DNA from: an uncultured Muribaculaceae bacterium
GTDB lineage: Bacteria; Bacteroidota; Bacteroidia; Bacteroidales; Muribaculaceae
Assembly (NCBI GenBank): GCA_947644475.1
Contig: CANRZQ010000119.1
Coordinates: forward strand, 1 to 8,165
Direction: 5' to 3'
DNA length: 8,165 nucleotides
Shown: piece after piece, positions 1 to 6,727 of the stretch
How positions within the stretch are numbered: the stretch's first letter is position 1
Layout: each line of letters begins with the position of its first letter
Program-made: the position numbers and the translations under genes
Notes under the pieces: model-generated
Databases searched by the model: none
What the model was told of the DNA's origin: nothing
What the model saw: the letters and a program-made list of their open reading frames with translations, nothing else

Positions 1-13
1 ATTCAATAGGGAA

Positions 14-457
14 CTAGCGCTTGAACACTTCCTTGAACGAGATGAGTGTCTCGGTGCGCGATGTGTCAAGACGCTGGAATTTGTCTTGGATGATTTCAAG
101 AAGATGGTCGTTGTTGCGGGCCACAACTTTTGTGAAGATATCGTAGTGGCCTGTGGTGAAATGACATTCCACAACTTCGGGTATCTTTTTGAGATCCTCG
201 ATTACTTTGGTGAATTTAGTGGGGTCGTTGAGGAAAATCCCGATATATGCGCATGTTTCATATCCGAGCGAGGCGGGGTTTATTTGACATTCCGTGCCGT
301 TTACCACGCCTTTTGCCGTAAGGCGTTGGAGACGCTGATGGATTGCTGCGCCCGACACGCCAAGTTCACGGGCTATTTCGAGATAGGGCTTTCGGCCGTC
401 CTCGCCCAATTTGCGAAGGATCTGGATATCAATTTTATCGAGTTGCTGACGATTCAT
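14..457 (-). CDS. Lrp/AsnC-family transcriptional regulator
   Basis: A 147-residue protein of normal length for the Lrp/AsnC family, which are cytoplasmic DNA-binding proteins that respond to amino acids or related small molecules. Residues 1-50 form the N-terminal winged helix-turn-helix: LDKIDIQILRKL opens it, and the recognition region is about residues 27-46 (EIARELGVSGAAIHQRLQRL). After a short linker, residues 66-145 form the RAM (ligand-binding and oligomerisation) domain, including the characteristic TTGHYDIFTKV stretch at 101-111. The ATG at 457 is chosen because the usual family start (LDKIDxxIL) follows within a few residues. The gene is divergent from the acetyltransferase across a 115-base A/T-rich gap with a symmetric repeat. 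Family members often autoregulate and control a divergent neighbour, so that is the likely arrangement here. The ligand cannot be read from the sequence, and the standard symbols lrp or asnC would be over-specific. Confidence 0.95.
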   Translation of the reverse strand: MNRQQLDKIDIQILRKLGEDGRKPYLEIARELGVSGAAIHQRLQRLTAKGVVNGTECQINPASLGYETCAYIGIFLNDPTKFTKVIEDLKKIPEVVECHFTTGHYDIFTKVVARNNDHLLEIIQDKFQRLDTSRTETLISFKEVFKR

Positions 458-497
458 AGTCGTTAATTAACTTAGAAATTTTAAGTTTTCCGTATTT

Positions 498-537
498 ATT
501 TGCAAATTTAATAAATATATTTTGATAAATTTGCAAT
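498..537. promoter_or_regulatory. Divergent promoter/operator candidate built on an 11-bp inverted repeat
   Basis: TTGCAAATTTA (500-510) is repeated as its exact reverse complement TAAATTTGCAA (526-536), with a 15-base A/T-only-but-one spacer. Each arm contains a TAnnTTTG -7-like box on one strand (526-533 on plus, 510-503 on minus) and a TTG/TTTG -33-like box on the other (499-502 on plus, 536-534 on minus). The block could therefore drive both divergent genes from overlapping promoters. The spacer between boxes is 23 bases in each direction, somewhat longer than the roughly 19-21 usual in Bacteroides. ATTTGCAA also recurs as a direct repeat 31 bp apart (498-505 and 529-536), about three helical turns, which suits an oligomeric Lrp-type regulator. 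The symmetry is directly visible; promoter and operator roles are inferred. Confidence 0.5.
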
Positions 538-572
538 AAAAAAGCATCTTTAATAAATTTTGACATAATAAT

Positions 573-1088
573 ATGCTTACCACAGAAGATTTGATGCCGG
601 TAAAGACAATATACCATGCCTCCTTCCCGGAAGAAGAGCGACGTCCGTGGAACGATCTTATAGATAAAGTGAAATCCGGCGTGATTGTGCTTGAAATTGC
701 CCGTGATGAGGCAGGGGCTGTCGTTGGTTTTGCAACTGTATGGAACTTCGATGGCTTCTCCTATATAGAACATCTTGCCGTAGATGCCTCTGTACGCGGC
801 GGCGGAGTGGGCGGCCGTTTGCTTGATTCTGTTGTAGGCGCGGAAGACCGGCCGTTGCTGGTGGAGGTGGAGCCGGCTGCCACGGGTGATGACGCGCGCC
901 GGCGCATAGCCTTTTATGAGCGGCATGGATTTGTGGCATACCCCCATTTCGATTATGTGCAGCCTCCGTATAGCCAGGATCTGCCGGAAGTCCCGCTCAT
1001 GTTTATGGTGTCGGGGCATGTCGGCGCCAAGACTCTTGAATCAATGTCGACGACATTGCATCGAGAAGTTTACGGAAAGGAATGTTAA
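573..1088 (+). CDS. GNAT-family N-acetyltransferase
   Basis: A 171-residue cytoplasmic acyltransferase of the GCN5-related (GNAT) superfamily, which moves an acetyl group from acetyl-CoA to an amine. The acetyl-CoA-binding motif A is at residues 64-84, with the core strand YIEHLAVD and the pyrophosphate loop RGGGVG (75-80) followed by a helix. Motif B is FYERHGF at 114-120. The N-terminal segment HASFPEEERRPW (15-26) resembles the acceptor-side helix of many single-domain GNATs. About 20 residues extend past the fold (from about 150), ending in cysteine. The ATG at 573 has no Shine-Dalgarno, only an A/T-rich leader, as expected in Bacteroidota. The substrate cannot be predicted: small molecule, peptide or protein N-terminus are all possible. 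The divergent Lrp-type regulator may control it. The peptide transporter gene follows 99 bases later with its own promoter candidate, so co-transcription is uncertain. Confidence 0.9.
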   Translation: MLTTEDLMPVKTIYHASFPEEERRPWNDLIDKVKSGVIVLEIARDEAGAVVGFATVWNFDGFSYIEHLAVDASVRGGGVGGRLLDSVVGAEDRPLLVEVEPAATGDDARRRIAFYERHGFVAYPHFDYVQPPYSQDLPEVPLMFMVSGHVGAKTLESMSTTLHREVYGKEC

Positions 1089-1105
1089 AAATTTTATCAC
1101 CCCTG

Positions 1106-1137
1106 TTTGCAATATCCGTTGATTATATTTAACTTTA
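1106..1137 (+). promoter_or_regulatory. Candidate Bacteroidota-type promoter for the peptide transporter gene
   Basis: In the 99-base gap before the transporter, TTTG (1106-1109) is followed after 20 bases by TAACTTTA (1130-1137). This matches the TTTG / TAnnTTTG pattern of Bacteroides sigma-ABfr promoters at every fixed position except the last G. Transcription would start around 1143-1146, giving a leader of roughly 45 bases that is A-rich and lacks a Shine-Dalgarno sequence. No hairpin terminator is seen after the acetyltransferase stop at 1088, so read-through from that gene is also possible. This is a motif match only. Confidence 0.45.
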
Positions 1138-1187
1138 CACCCAAAACCGACAAAAAGAATAGAAATAACTAAAATCCAATAATCACT

Positions 1188-2720
1188 ATGTTCAAAAGTC
1201 ATCCAAAAGGGCTTATCCCTGCGGCGTTGAGCAACATGGGCGAGCGATTCGGCTATTATATAATGAATGCCGTGCTCGTGCTTTTCCTTTGCTCGAAATT
1301 TGGTCTCGACGAAGAGACAAGTACTCTAATCTATTCATTCTTTTATGCCGGCATATATGTGCTAAGCCTTGTGGGCGGTGTCATTGCCGACAAGACGCAG
1401 AATTACAAGCGCACTATTATCCAGGGCCTCATCATCATGACTGTCGGATATTGCGTCCTGGCTATTCCTGTGCTCGCCACCCCGGATAACACCACATGGC
1501 TTCTCACGCTCACCTGCGTGGCTCTATTCTTCATTGCTTTTGGCAACGGTCTTTTCAAAGGCAACCTCCAGGCCATCGTAGGCCAACTTTATGACAATCC
1601 CAAATATTCCTCTCAGCGCGACTCGGGATTTCAGATTTTTTACGTATTTATTAATATCGGTGGTCTCATCGCGCCGTTCGTCGCTCCCTTGCTGCGCTCG
1701 TGGTGGCTTGGCCAAAACGGCCTTGCCTACGACGCATCGCTTCCCGCGCTCTGCCACCAGTACCTCGGAGCCACTACGACCATGGCTACTGAGAATATCG
1801 ACAATTTCTACGCCCTCGTAACATCTGTCGGCGGAAATGTAAGCGGCGACATCCAGGCTTTCTGCCAGAAATACCTTGAAGTGTTCAACACCGGTATTCA
1901 CTATTCGTTCATAGCATCTGTGGTTGCGATGATTATCTCGCTTGTGATATTCATTATTACCAAAAACTCGCTTCCCAACCCCGGCCGTAAGGAAAAAGCA
2001 GAAGTGGTGAATTACACCGCCGAGGAAAAAGCAGCTATGGCAAAAGAAATCAAGCAACGCATGTATGCTCTTTTCGCTGTGCTTGGCATTGCCATTTTCT
2101 TCTGGTTCTCCTTCCACCAGAATGGCACTTCTCTTTCCATCTTCGCCCGCGACTTCGTGAAGACAGATACTATCGCCCCGGAAATCTGGCAGGCTGTCAA
2201 CCCGTTCTTTGTGATTGTCCTCACCCCGCTTGTCATGCTCCTTTTCGGCTCGCTTTCGAAACGCGGAAAAGAAATCTCCACCCCGCGTAAGATTGCCATC
2301 GGTATGGGACTTGCCGGCATTGCATATCTTTTCCTCGCCATATACAGTTATACGCAGGGCTATCCTTCCGGCACCGAATTCCGCGCCGAGGCTCTCGCCA
2401 ATCCCGATGCCGTTGCTGCCGTAAAAGCCGGACCGTGGGTTCTTATCCTGCTCTACTTCTTCCTTACCGTAGCAGAACTTTTCATTTCACCCCTCGGCCT
2501 CTCGTTTGTGTCGAAGGTTGCCCCCAAGAACATGCAGGGCCTTTGCCAGGGCCTTTGGCTCGGCGCCACTGCCATCGGCAATCTCCTGCTCTGGATCGGC
2601 CCGCTGATGTACAACAAGTTCCCCATCTGGCAGGCCTGGACAGTGTTCCTCGTTGTGTGCCTCATCTCCATGGGCGTAATGCTCGCAATGGTGAAATGGC
2701 TCGAACGTGTTGCTAAATAA
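1188..2720 (+). CDS. POT/PTR2-family proton-dependent oligopeptide transporter (peptide MFS transporter)
   Basis: A 510-residue inner-membrane major facilitator of the POT (PTR2) family, expected to import di- and tripeptides with protons. Family signatures are visible: HPKGL at the N-terminus, GERFGYY in helix 1 (18-24), the motif-A-like ADKTQNYKR (67-75), the PTR2 signature around GNGLFKGN (119-126), FYVFINIGG (151-159), and AELFISPLGLSFVSKVAP (429-446). About twelve hydrophobic segments can be placed, near 10-34, 47-66, 77-95, 103-122, 148-167, 238-257, 292-310, 335-354, 368-388, 415-436, 455-470 and 483-503. Departures from well-studied bacterial members: the first Glu of ExxER is Asn16, the FxKPN proline is Gly125, a segment of about 65 residues (170-236, with Cys189 and Cys226) lies between helices 5 and 6, and the 6-7 linker is charged and lacks the HA/HB helix pair. 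Transport of other solutes cannot be excluded. Confidence 0.93.
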   Translation: MFKSHPKGLIPAALSNMGERFGYYIMNAVLVLFLCSKFGLDEETSTLIYSFFYAGIYVLSLVGGVIADKTQNYKRTIIQGLIIMTVGYCVLAIPVLATPDNTTWLLTLTCVALFFIAFGNGLFKGNLQAIVGQLYDNPKYSSQRDSGFQIFYVFINIGGLIAPFVAPLLRSWWLGQNGLAYDASLPALCHQYLGATTTMATENIDNFYALVTSVGGNVSGDIQAFCQKYLEVFNTGIHYSFIASVVAMIISLVIFIITKNSLPNPGRKEKAEVVNYTAEEKAAMAKEIKQRMYALFAVLGIAIFFWFSFHQNGTSLSIFARDFVKTDTIAPEIWQAVNPFFVIVLTPLVMLLFGSLSKRGKEISTPRKIAIGMGLAGIAYLFLAIYSYTQGYPSGTEFRAEALANPDAVAAVKAGPWVLILLYFFLTVAELFISPLGLSFVSKVAPKNMQGLCQGLWLGATAIGNLLLWIGPLMYNKFPIWQAWTVFLVVCLISMGVMLAMVKWLERVAK

Positions 2721-2749
2721 GATTCAAACGACATTTATCCCCATTTTTG

Positions 2750-2778
2750 CGCTCGTCGACTTCCGGCGAGCGTTTTTT
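2750..2778 (+). terminator. Rho-independent terminator after the peptide transporter
   Basis: CGCTCGTCG (2750-2758) pairs with CGGCGAGCG (2764-2772) to form a 9-bp, G/C-rich stem with one T-G wobble and a 5-base loop (ACTTC). Six Ts (2773-2778) follow directly. This is a textbook intrinsic terminator for rightward transcription, 29 bases after the transporter stop codon. It is not bidirectional, because the upstream flank is T-rich rather than A-rich. It ends only 11 bases before the sbcD start codon. Confidence 0.88.
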
Positions 2779-2789
2779 AAAACATAACA

Positions 2790-3977
2790 ATGCTGATTCT
2801 ACATACCTCCGACTGGCATATAGGCCACACTTTTTATCATTTCGACCGCGAAGACGAGCATGCCCACATTTTCACGCAGATGGCCGAAATTATGCAGGTG
2901 TGCACCCCCGACGCGCTGATTGTGTGCGGAGATATTTTCCATAATGCCACGCCGTCGGCGTCGGCCCAACGCCTGTTTGTGGATACAATCATACGTCTGC
3001 ATGAGGCATCGCCGCAAACAGCCATCGTAATCACTGCCGGCAATCACGACAGCGGATTGAGGCTTGCGTCTCACAGTGCGCTTTGGGAAAAAATCGGGGT
3101 GCGGGTAATTGGCACGGCTTTCCGCGATGAAGATGGCTATGTGTCACCGTCGCAGTTTTTTGTCGACTTGCAAGGGCAGGGGCGCATAGTCGCTGTGCCG
3201 TTCTTTCATGCGTCGAACTATCCTTTGATTAGTCAGGATGCCGACCGTGCTCGCCGCTGCGAGGCGTTTTTTACAGGAATCATGCACGAGGCATCCCGCT
3301 GCAAATTGCCCCTGGTGCTTATGGCTCACCTGGCAGTGGAAGGATGTGATACAACAGGACATGACGACGGACCTGTGGGCGGAATTGAAAAAGAGCCGGT
3401 TTCCCATATGTCCGACTCCTTCGACTATCTTGCCCTTGGGCATATTCATTGCCCGCAGCGAATAACCGACCGGGCTTACTACTGTGGCAGTCCGCTTCCC
3501 GTAAGTTTCACGGAAAATTATCAGCATAGCGTAAATCTGGTTAACATTGCGGAGCATGGAGCAATGCCGGAAGTGAAAATCCTGCCGCTTGCACCCCTGC
3601 GTAAAATGGTGACGATTGAGTCTACCTCGTTTGACAGTGCTGTCGAAAGGCTTATTATGCTCGATGATAACGACGACAACTATTACCGTCTGCTCATCGA
3701 CAGCGACGAGCCGCTTCCTGCCGAGGCCGACGAATTGGCCATGGCAGCCATCAAGGGAAAGCGATGCCGCTATTGCGAGACCCGGAAAGTGCCGCGAGTG
3801 AAACATTACGACGAGGACAGTTTCATTCGGGTGGATGATATATGCGATATGGCCGAATACACTCCGCTCGATATAGCGCGACAAAGTTGGAAAAGGGCAC
3901 ATGGCGAGGAAATGCCTGATGAACTCGCCGATTTGCTTTTCTCCGCAATAAAAGATACTAATCAAGAAAACACATGA
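2790..3977 (+). CDS. sbcD: Exonuclease subunit SbcD (Mre11-like nuclease)
   Basis: A 395-residue protein, close to the 400 of E. coli SbcD. It is the metallophosphoesterase subunit of SbcCD, which works with the SbcC ATPase to open DNA hairpins and trim blocked or double-strand ends. The phosphoesterase metal-binding motifs are in order: SDWHIG (7-12, Asp8 and His10), CGDIFHN (46-52, Asp48), GNHD (84-87), MAH (178-180) and GHIH (217-220). The segment after about residue 270 is the SbcD C-terminal capping and SbcC-binding region. The ATG at 2790 is chosen because MLILHTSDWHIG is the normal start of the family. Its last codons overlap sbcC by the four bases ATGA, indicating translational coupling. 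No promoter is evident between the preceding terminator and the start codon. All catalytic motifs are intact. Confidence 0.97.
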   Translation: MLILHTSDWHIGHTFYHFDREDEHAHIFTQMAEIMQVCTPDALIVCGDIFHNATPSASAQRLFVDTIIRLHEASPQTAIVITAGNHDSGLRLASHSALWEKIGVRVIGTAFRDEDGYVSPSQFFVDLQGQGRIVAVPFFHASNYPLISQDADRARRCEAFFTGIMHEASRCKLPLVLMAHLAVEGCDTTGHDDGPVGGIEKEPVSHMSDSFDYLALGHIHCPQRITDRAYYCGSPLPVSFTENYQHSVNLVNIAEHGAMPEVKILPLAPLRKMVTIESTSFDSAVERLIMLDDNDDNYYRLLIDSDEPLPAEADELAMAAIKGKRCRYCETRKVPRVKHYDEDSFIRVDDICDMAEYTPLDIARQSWKRAHGEEMPDELADLLFSAIKDTNQENT

Positions 3978-6727
3978 AACTCATTTCTCTGACAATAACC
4001 AACATTGCATCGATTGAACACGCCGAACTTCATTTCGACCGTGAGCCTCTTGCGTCGGAACCGATATTTCTCATATGCGGACCGACAGGCGCCGGAAAAA
4101 CAACCGTGCTCAATGCTATTTGTCTGGCTCTATATAATAAGGTGCCGTCGCTCCTTGCATCAGGGGCTACCGACGAAGACAGATATGGCGTGGCAAACAA
4201 TCATCCGTCGCAACTGCTTCGCCGAGGCACAGGCCGCGGAGAGGTTGAGCTCGCTTTCGAGGGAAACGATGGCAAAAGATATATAGCCGTTTGGGAAGCA
4301 CGCCGTGCCCGCAACAAGGCATCGGGGGCAATGCAGCCAATCACGAGACGTGTCGACGTGCTTGCCGATGGCTCGTCGCTTACGAAAGTGCGCGATATCG
4401 AAGAAATTATTAAGCGGACTGTCGGACTTACCTATGACCAGTTTGTGCGCACCACTTTGCTTGCCCAGGGCCAGTTTTCGTCGTTTATAAAAGCAAAGGA
4501 GGGCGAAAAGGCAGATATTCTTGAAAAACTCACCGGCACTGAATTATACGCCCGTATAGGATGCCGTGTATTCGAACTCGCACGCCGGGCGTCGGCAGAT
4601 GTTGATTTGATGAAGGCGCGGATTGAGGGCGTCTCGCTCCTTTCCTCCGAAGAGCAAAACTCTATGAGGGAACGTATCGGCATACTTGAAAAAACTATAT
4701 TGGAAAGAACCGGTGAAATCGCCCGGATAGAGCAAAATATCCAATGGCTCCGGCGAGATGACAGCCTTCGCGGCTCTTTGCGTTCCAATGCAGACATGCT
4801 TGATGCCATCAGAAAAGATGTATCATCGGCTGAGACAATTGATGAGGCCCGTAAAATCGAACTATGGGACGCAACAGTGGATATAAGGCGCATGATGGAG
4901 GAGTTGAGGAAAGCGGACGCGGAGGTCAAGGATATAAAAACTGAACTTGACCGGCTTGGCGCACGCGATGCCATATTCACTGCTGAGGAAGAAGCATCTA
5001 AGGCGGTGGAGGCGCAGAAATGTGAGGTGGAGAAACAAGATGCCGCTGCCGGGAAATATGATATGGATGCGCTTGCAAAGATGCTGATGGATGTGTCAAA
5101 TGAGCAATCGCGTCTGGCACAGGATGAAATTTTGGTGCAGAACTGGATTCGCGTGGCATCTGAGGTTTCAAGATTCGACAACGAGCGCAAAGAGTGTTCA
5201 AGGCAGATTGAGGAAGCAAAGGCTGCCCTTTCAAAAATGCAGGGTAGCCGGCCTGCCGCCGAACAGCAACTGAAAGAGTGGACGTCGATTCGAAGTGCGC
5301 GTCTTGATCTTAATTCTCATATTATTCAATTGCGCGAACGCTTTTCCGAAGCGGGAGAGTGCCCTCTTTGTGGAGCAAAAGTTGCGTCGCTGCATGATGA
5401 TACGACGCTCGACTGTGCCATGCAGGCTGTGCAATCTGAATATGAGGCCGCCGTGAAACGGCTCGACGCCCTCGACAGGGATATAATGTCTCTTTCAACA
5501 AAAATAAAAATGCTTGAGCGCGCGCAACGTGAGGCATCATCGGGATTGGACACCCGCAAGGCGGCTTTGGAGAAGATTGTGTCCGAGTTGAATAAACATA
5601 ATGTCGACCCGGCAGAGGAGGGGATTGCCGAACGTCTTTCCATGCTCAAAACAGAGGCGAAAGAACGGGCCGCCGCCGTTTCCGAAAAAATGTCCGAGGC
5701 AAAATCCTGTCTTGAAAATCTTCGGCGCAGTCAAGTCCTGCTTGCCTCTCTGCAAGAAAAAAAGGAACTTGCCATGCTTGCCGCACGCAAGTTTGCATCG
5801 CTTTCCGGCAAACTTGAAAATGCCGTATTGGCAATGACTCGCAAGTCTGCGGAAATCGATGCCTGGTTCGAGTCCGGAGAGATTGAACGCATGCAAGTGG
5901 ACGCCATTGCATCCATATCTCCGGAAGAAATATCTGTATTCCGGCAGCGGAAGCAAGTATTGGCAGACAGGCTTAGCCGTGCCGAAGGCGCAGTCAAGGC
6001 TGTTTCAGAGCAGATTGAGGCTCATGCCTCAATACGCCCGGATATCAGTGCCGATGAAAATATTGAGACCCTTTCATCCCGGAAGGAGGAACTGGAAAAA
6101 ACGCGTGACACGGAAATCACAGAGAAAGCATCCTTGGAAACCCGTATTGCCGAGAATAGCCGTAATGAACTGCTTGTGGCAGAAAGCAAGGAGCGTCTTG
6201 CCGAGATGTGCCGCATACGCGACAACTGGGCACTGCTTGATAAAAGTTTTGGAGGTTCTGATGGAAAGCGTTTCCGAAACATGGCTCAAAGTTATGTCCT
6301 TAGAGTCCTGCTTCAAAAATCAAATCAATATATGTCAAGATTGCTGCCCCGCTATCGGCTCGACTGCGAGGATTCATCGTTGACAATAAATGTAATCGAT
6401 TCTTTTCAGAATGATTCGGTAAGGGCGGTAGGATTGCTTTCGGGAGGCGAGTCGTTTATTGTATCACTCGCTTTGGCTCTTGGCCTGTCGGCGATAGCAA
6501 AAGACAAGATTGATGTCGACACCCTCTTTATCGATGAGGGATTTGGGTCGCTTGACCGGGATACGCTCGACATAGTGCTTGACGCGCTCGACCGCCTGTA
6601 TCAGATAGGAGGCAGGCGCATAGGGCTAATCTCTCATGTCGAAAGCATGATGGAGCGTATTCCGGTACGCATCGAGGTAAGCCATATTTCTCCGTCGTCT
6701 TCTTCTGTAAAGGTGATAAGCCAATAA
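3974..6727 (+). CDS. sbcC: Exonuclease subunit SbcC (Rad50-like SMC ATPase)
   Basis: A 917-residue SMC-type ATPase, somewhat shorter than the 1048-residue E. coli SbcC, that forms the SbcCD complex with SbcD and uses ATP to control access of DNA ends to the nuclease. The N-terminal ATPase half has Walker A GPTGAGKT (36-43) and the Q-loop around LLAQGQFSSF (162-171). Long charged heptad-rich coiled-coil arms run from about 205 to 455 and from about 475 to 745. Between them is the zinc hook CPLC (Cys463, Cys466), which dimerises molecules tip to tip. The C-terminal half has the ABC signature LLSGGES (821-827), Walker B and D-loop LFIDEGFGSLD (851-861) and the H-loop His888. All ATPase elements are present, so it should be active. 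The start overlaps the sbcD stop. The stop codon abuts the stop codon of the convergent dnaB. Confidence 0.97.
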   Translation: MKLISLTITNIASIEHAELHFDREPLASEPIFLICGPTGAGKTTVLNAICLALYNKVPSLLASGATDEDRYGVANNHPSQLLRRGTGRGEVELAFEGNDGKRYIAVWEARRARNKASGAMQPITRRVDVLADGSSLTKVRDIEEIIKRTVGLTYDQFVRTTLLAQGQFSSFIKAKEGEKADILEKLTGTELYARIGCRVFELARRASADVDLMKARIEGVSLLSSEEQNSMRERIGILEKTILERTGEIARIEQNIQWLRRDDSLRGSLRSNADMLDAIRKDVSSAETIDEARKIELWDATVDIRRMMEELRKADAEVKDIKTELDRLGARDAIFTAEEEASKAVEAQKCEVEKQDAAAGKYDMDALAKMLMDVSNEQSRLAQDEILVQNWIRVASEVSRFDNERKECSRQIEEAKAALSKMQGSRPAAEQQLKEWTSIRSARLDLNSHIIQLRERFSEAGECPLCGAKVASLHDDTTLDCAMQAVQSEYEAAVKRLDALDRDIMSLSTKIKMLERAQREASSGLDTRKAALEKIVSELNKHNVDPAEEGIAERLSMLKTEAKERAAAVSEKMSEAKSCLENLRRSQVLLASLQEKKELAMLAARKFASLSGKLENAVLAMTRKSAEIDAWFESGEIERMQVDAIASISPEEISVFRQRKQVLADRLSRAEGAVKAVSEQIEAHASIRPDISADENIETLSSRKEELEKTRDTEITEKASLETRIAENSRNELLVAESKERLAEMCRIRDNWALLDKSFGGSDGKRFRNMAQSYVLRVLLQKSNQYMSRLLPRYRLDCEDSSLTINVIDSFQNDSVRAVGLLSGGESFIVSLALALGLSAIAKDKIDVDTLFIDEGFGSLDRDTLDIVLDALDRLYQIGGRRIGLISHVESMMERIPVRIEVSHISPSSSSVKVISQ

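Noticed and set aside
558..565. TTTTGACA as a sigma-70-like -35 box ahead of the acetyltransferase.
   Set aside because: A matching -10 would fall inside the gene, past the start codon, and Bacteroidota promoters do not use the TTGACA consensus.
435..1019. A 194-residue minus-strand open frame antisense to the acetyltransferase and spanning the divergent gap.
   Set aside because: It overlaps the complete GNAT fold, crosses the A/T-rich regulatory gap and runs into the regulator gene. Its translation has no recognisable domain and looks like a frame shadow.
3144..3965. A 273-residue minus-strand open frame opposite sbcD.
   Set aside because: It lies wholly opposite the catalytic and capping regions of an intact sbcD. 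Its translation resembles no family I recognise and has no credible leader.
4432..5190. A 252-residue serine- and alanine-rich minus-strand open frame opposite sbcC.
   Set aside because: Its composition is what the reverse strand of Glu/Lys/Arg/Ala-rich coiled-coil codons produces, and sbcC is intact on the other strand.
3974..6727. SbcC considered as a defence-system SMC-like ATPase rather than a housekeeping gene.
   Set aside because: The central CPLC zinc hook, all Rad50-type ATPase motifs and the four-base overlap with a complete sbcD identify the normal SbcCD pair. No defence partner genes are nearby.
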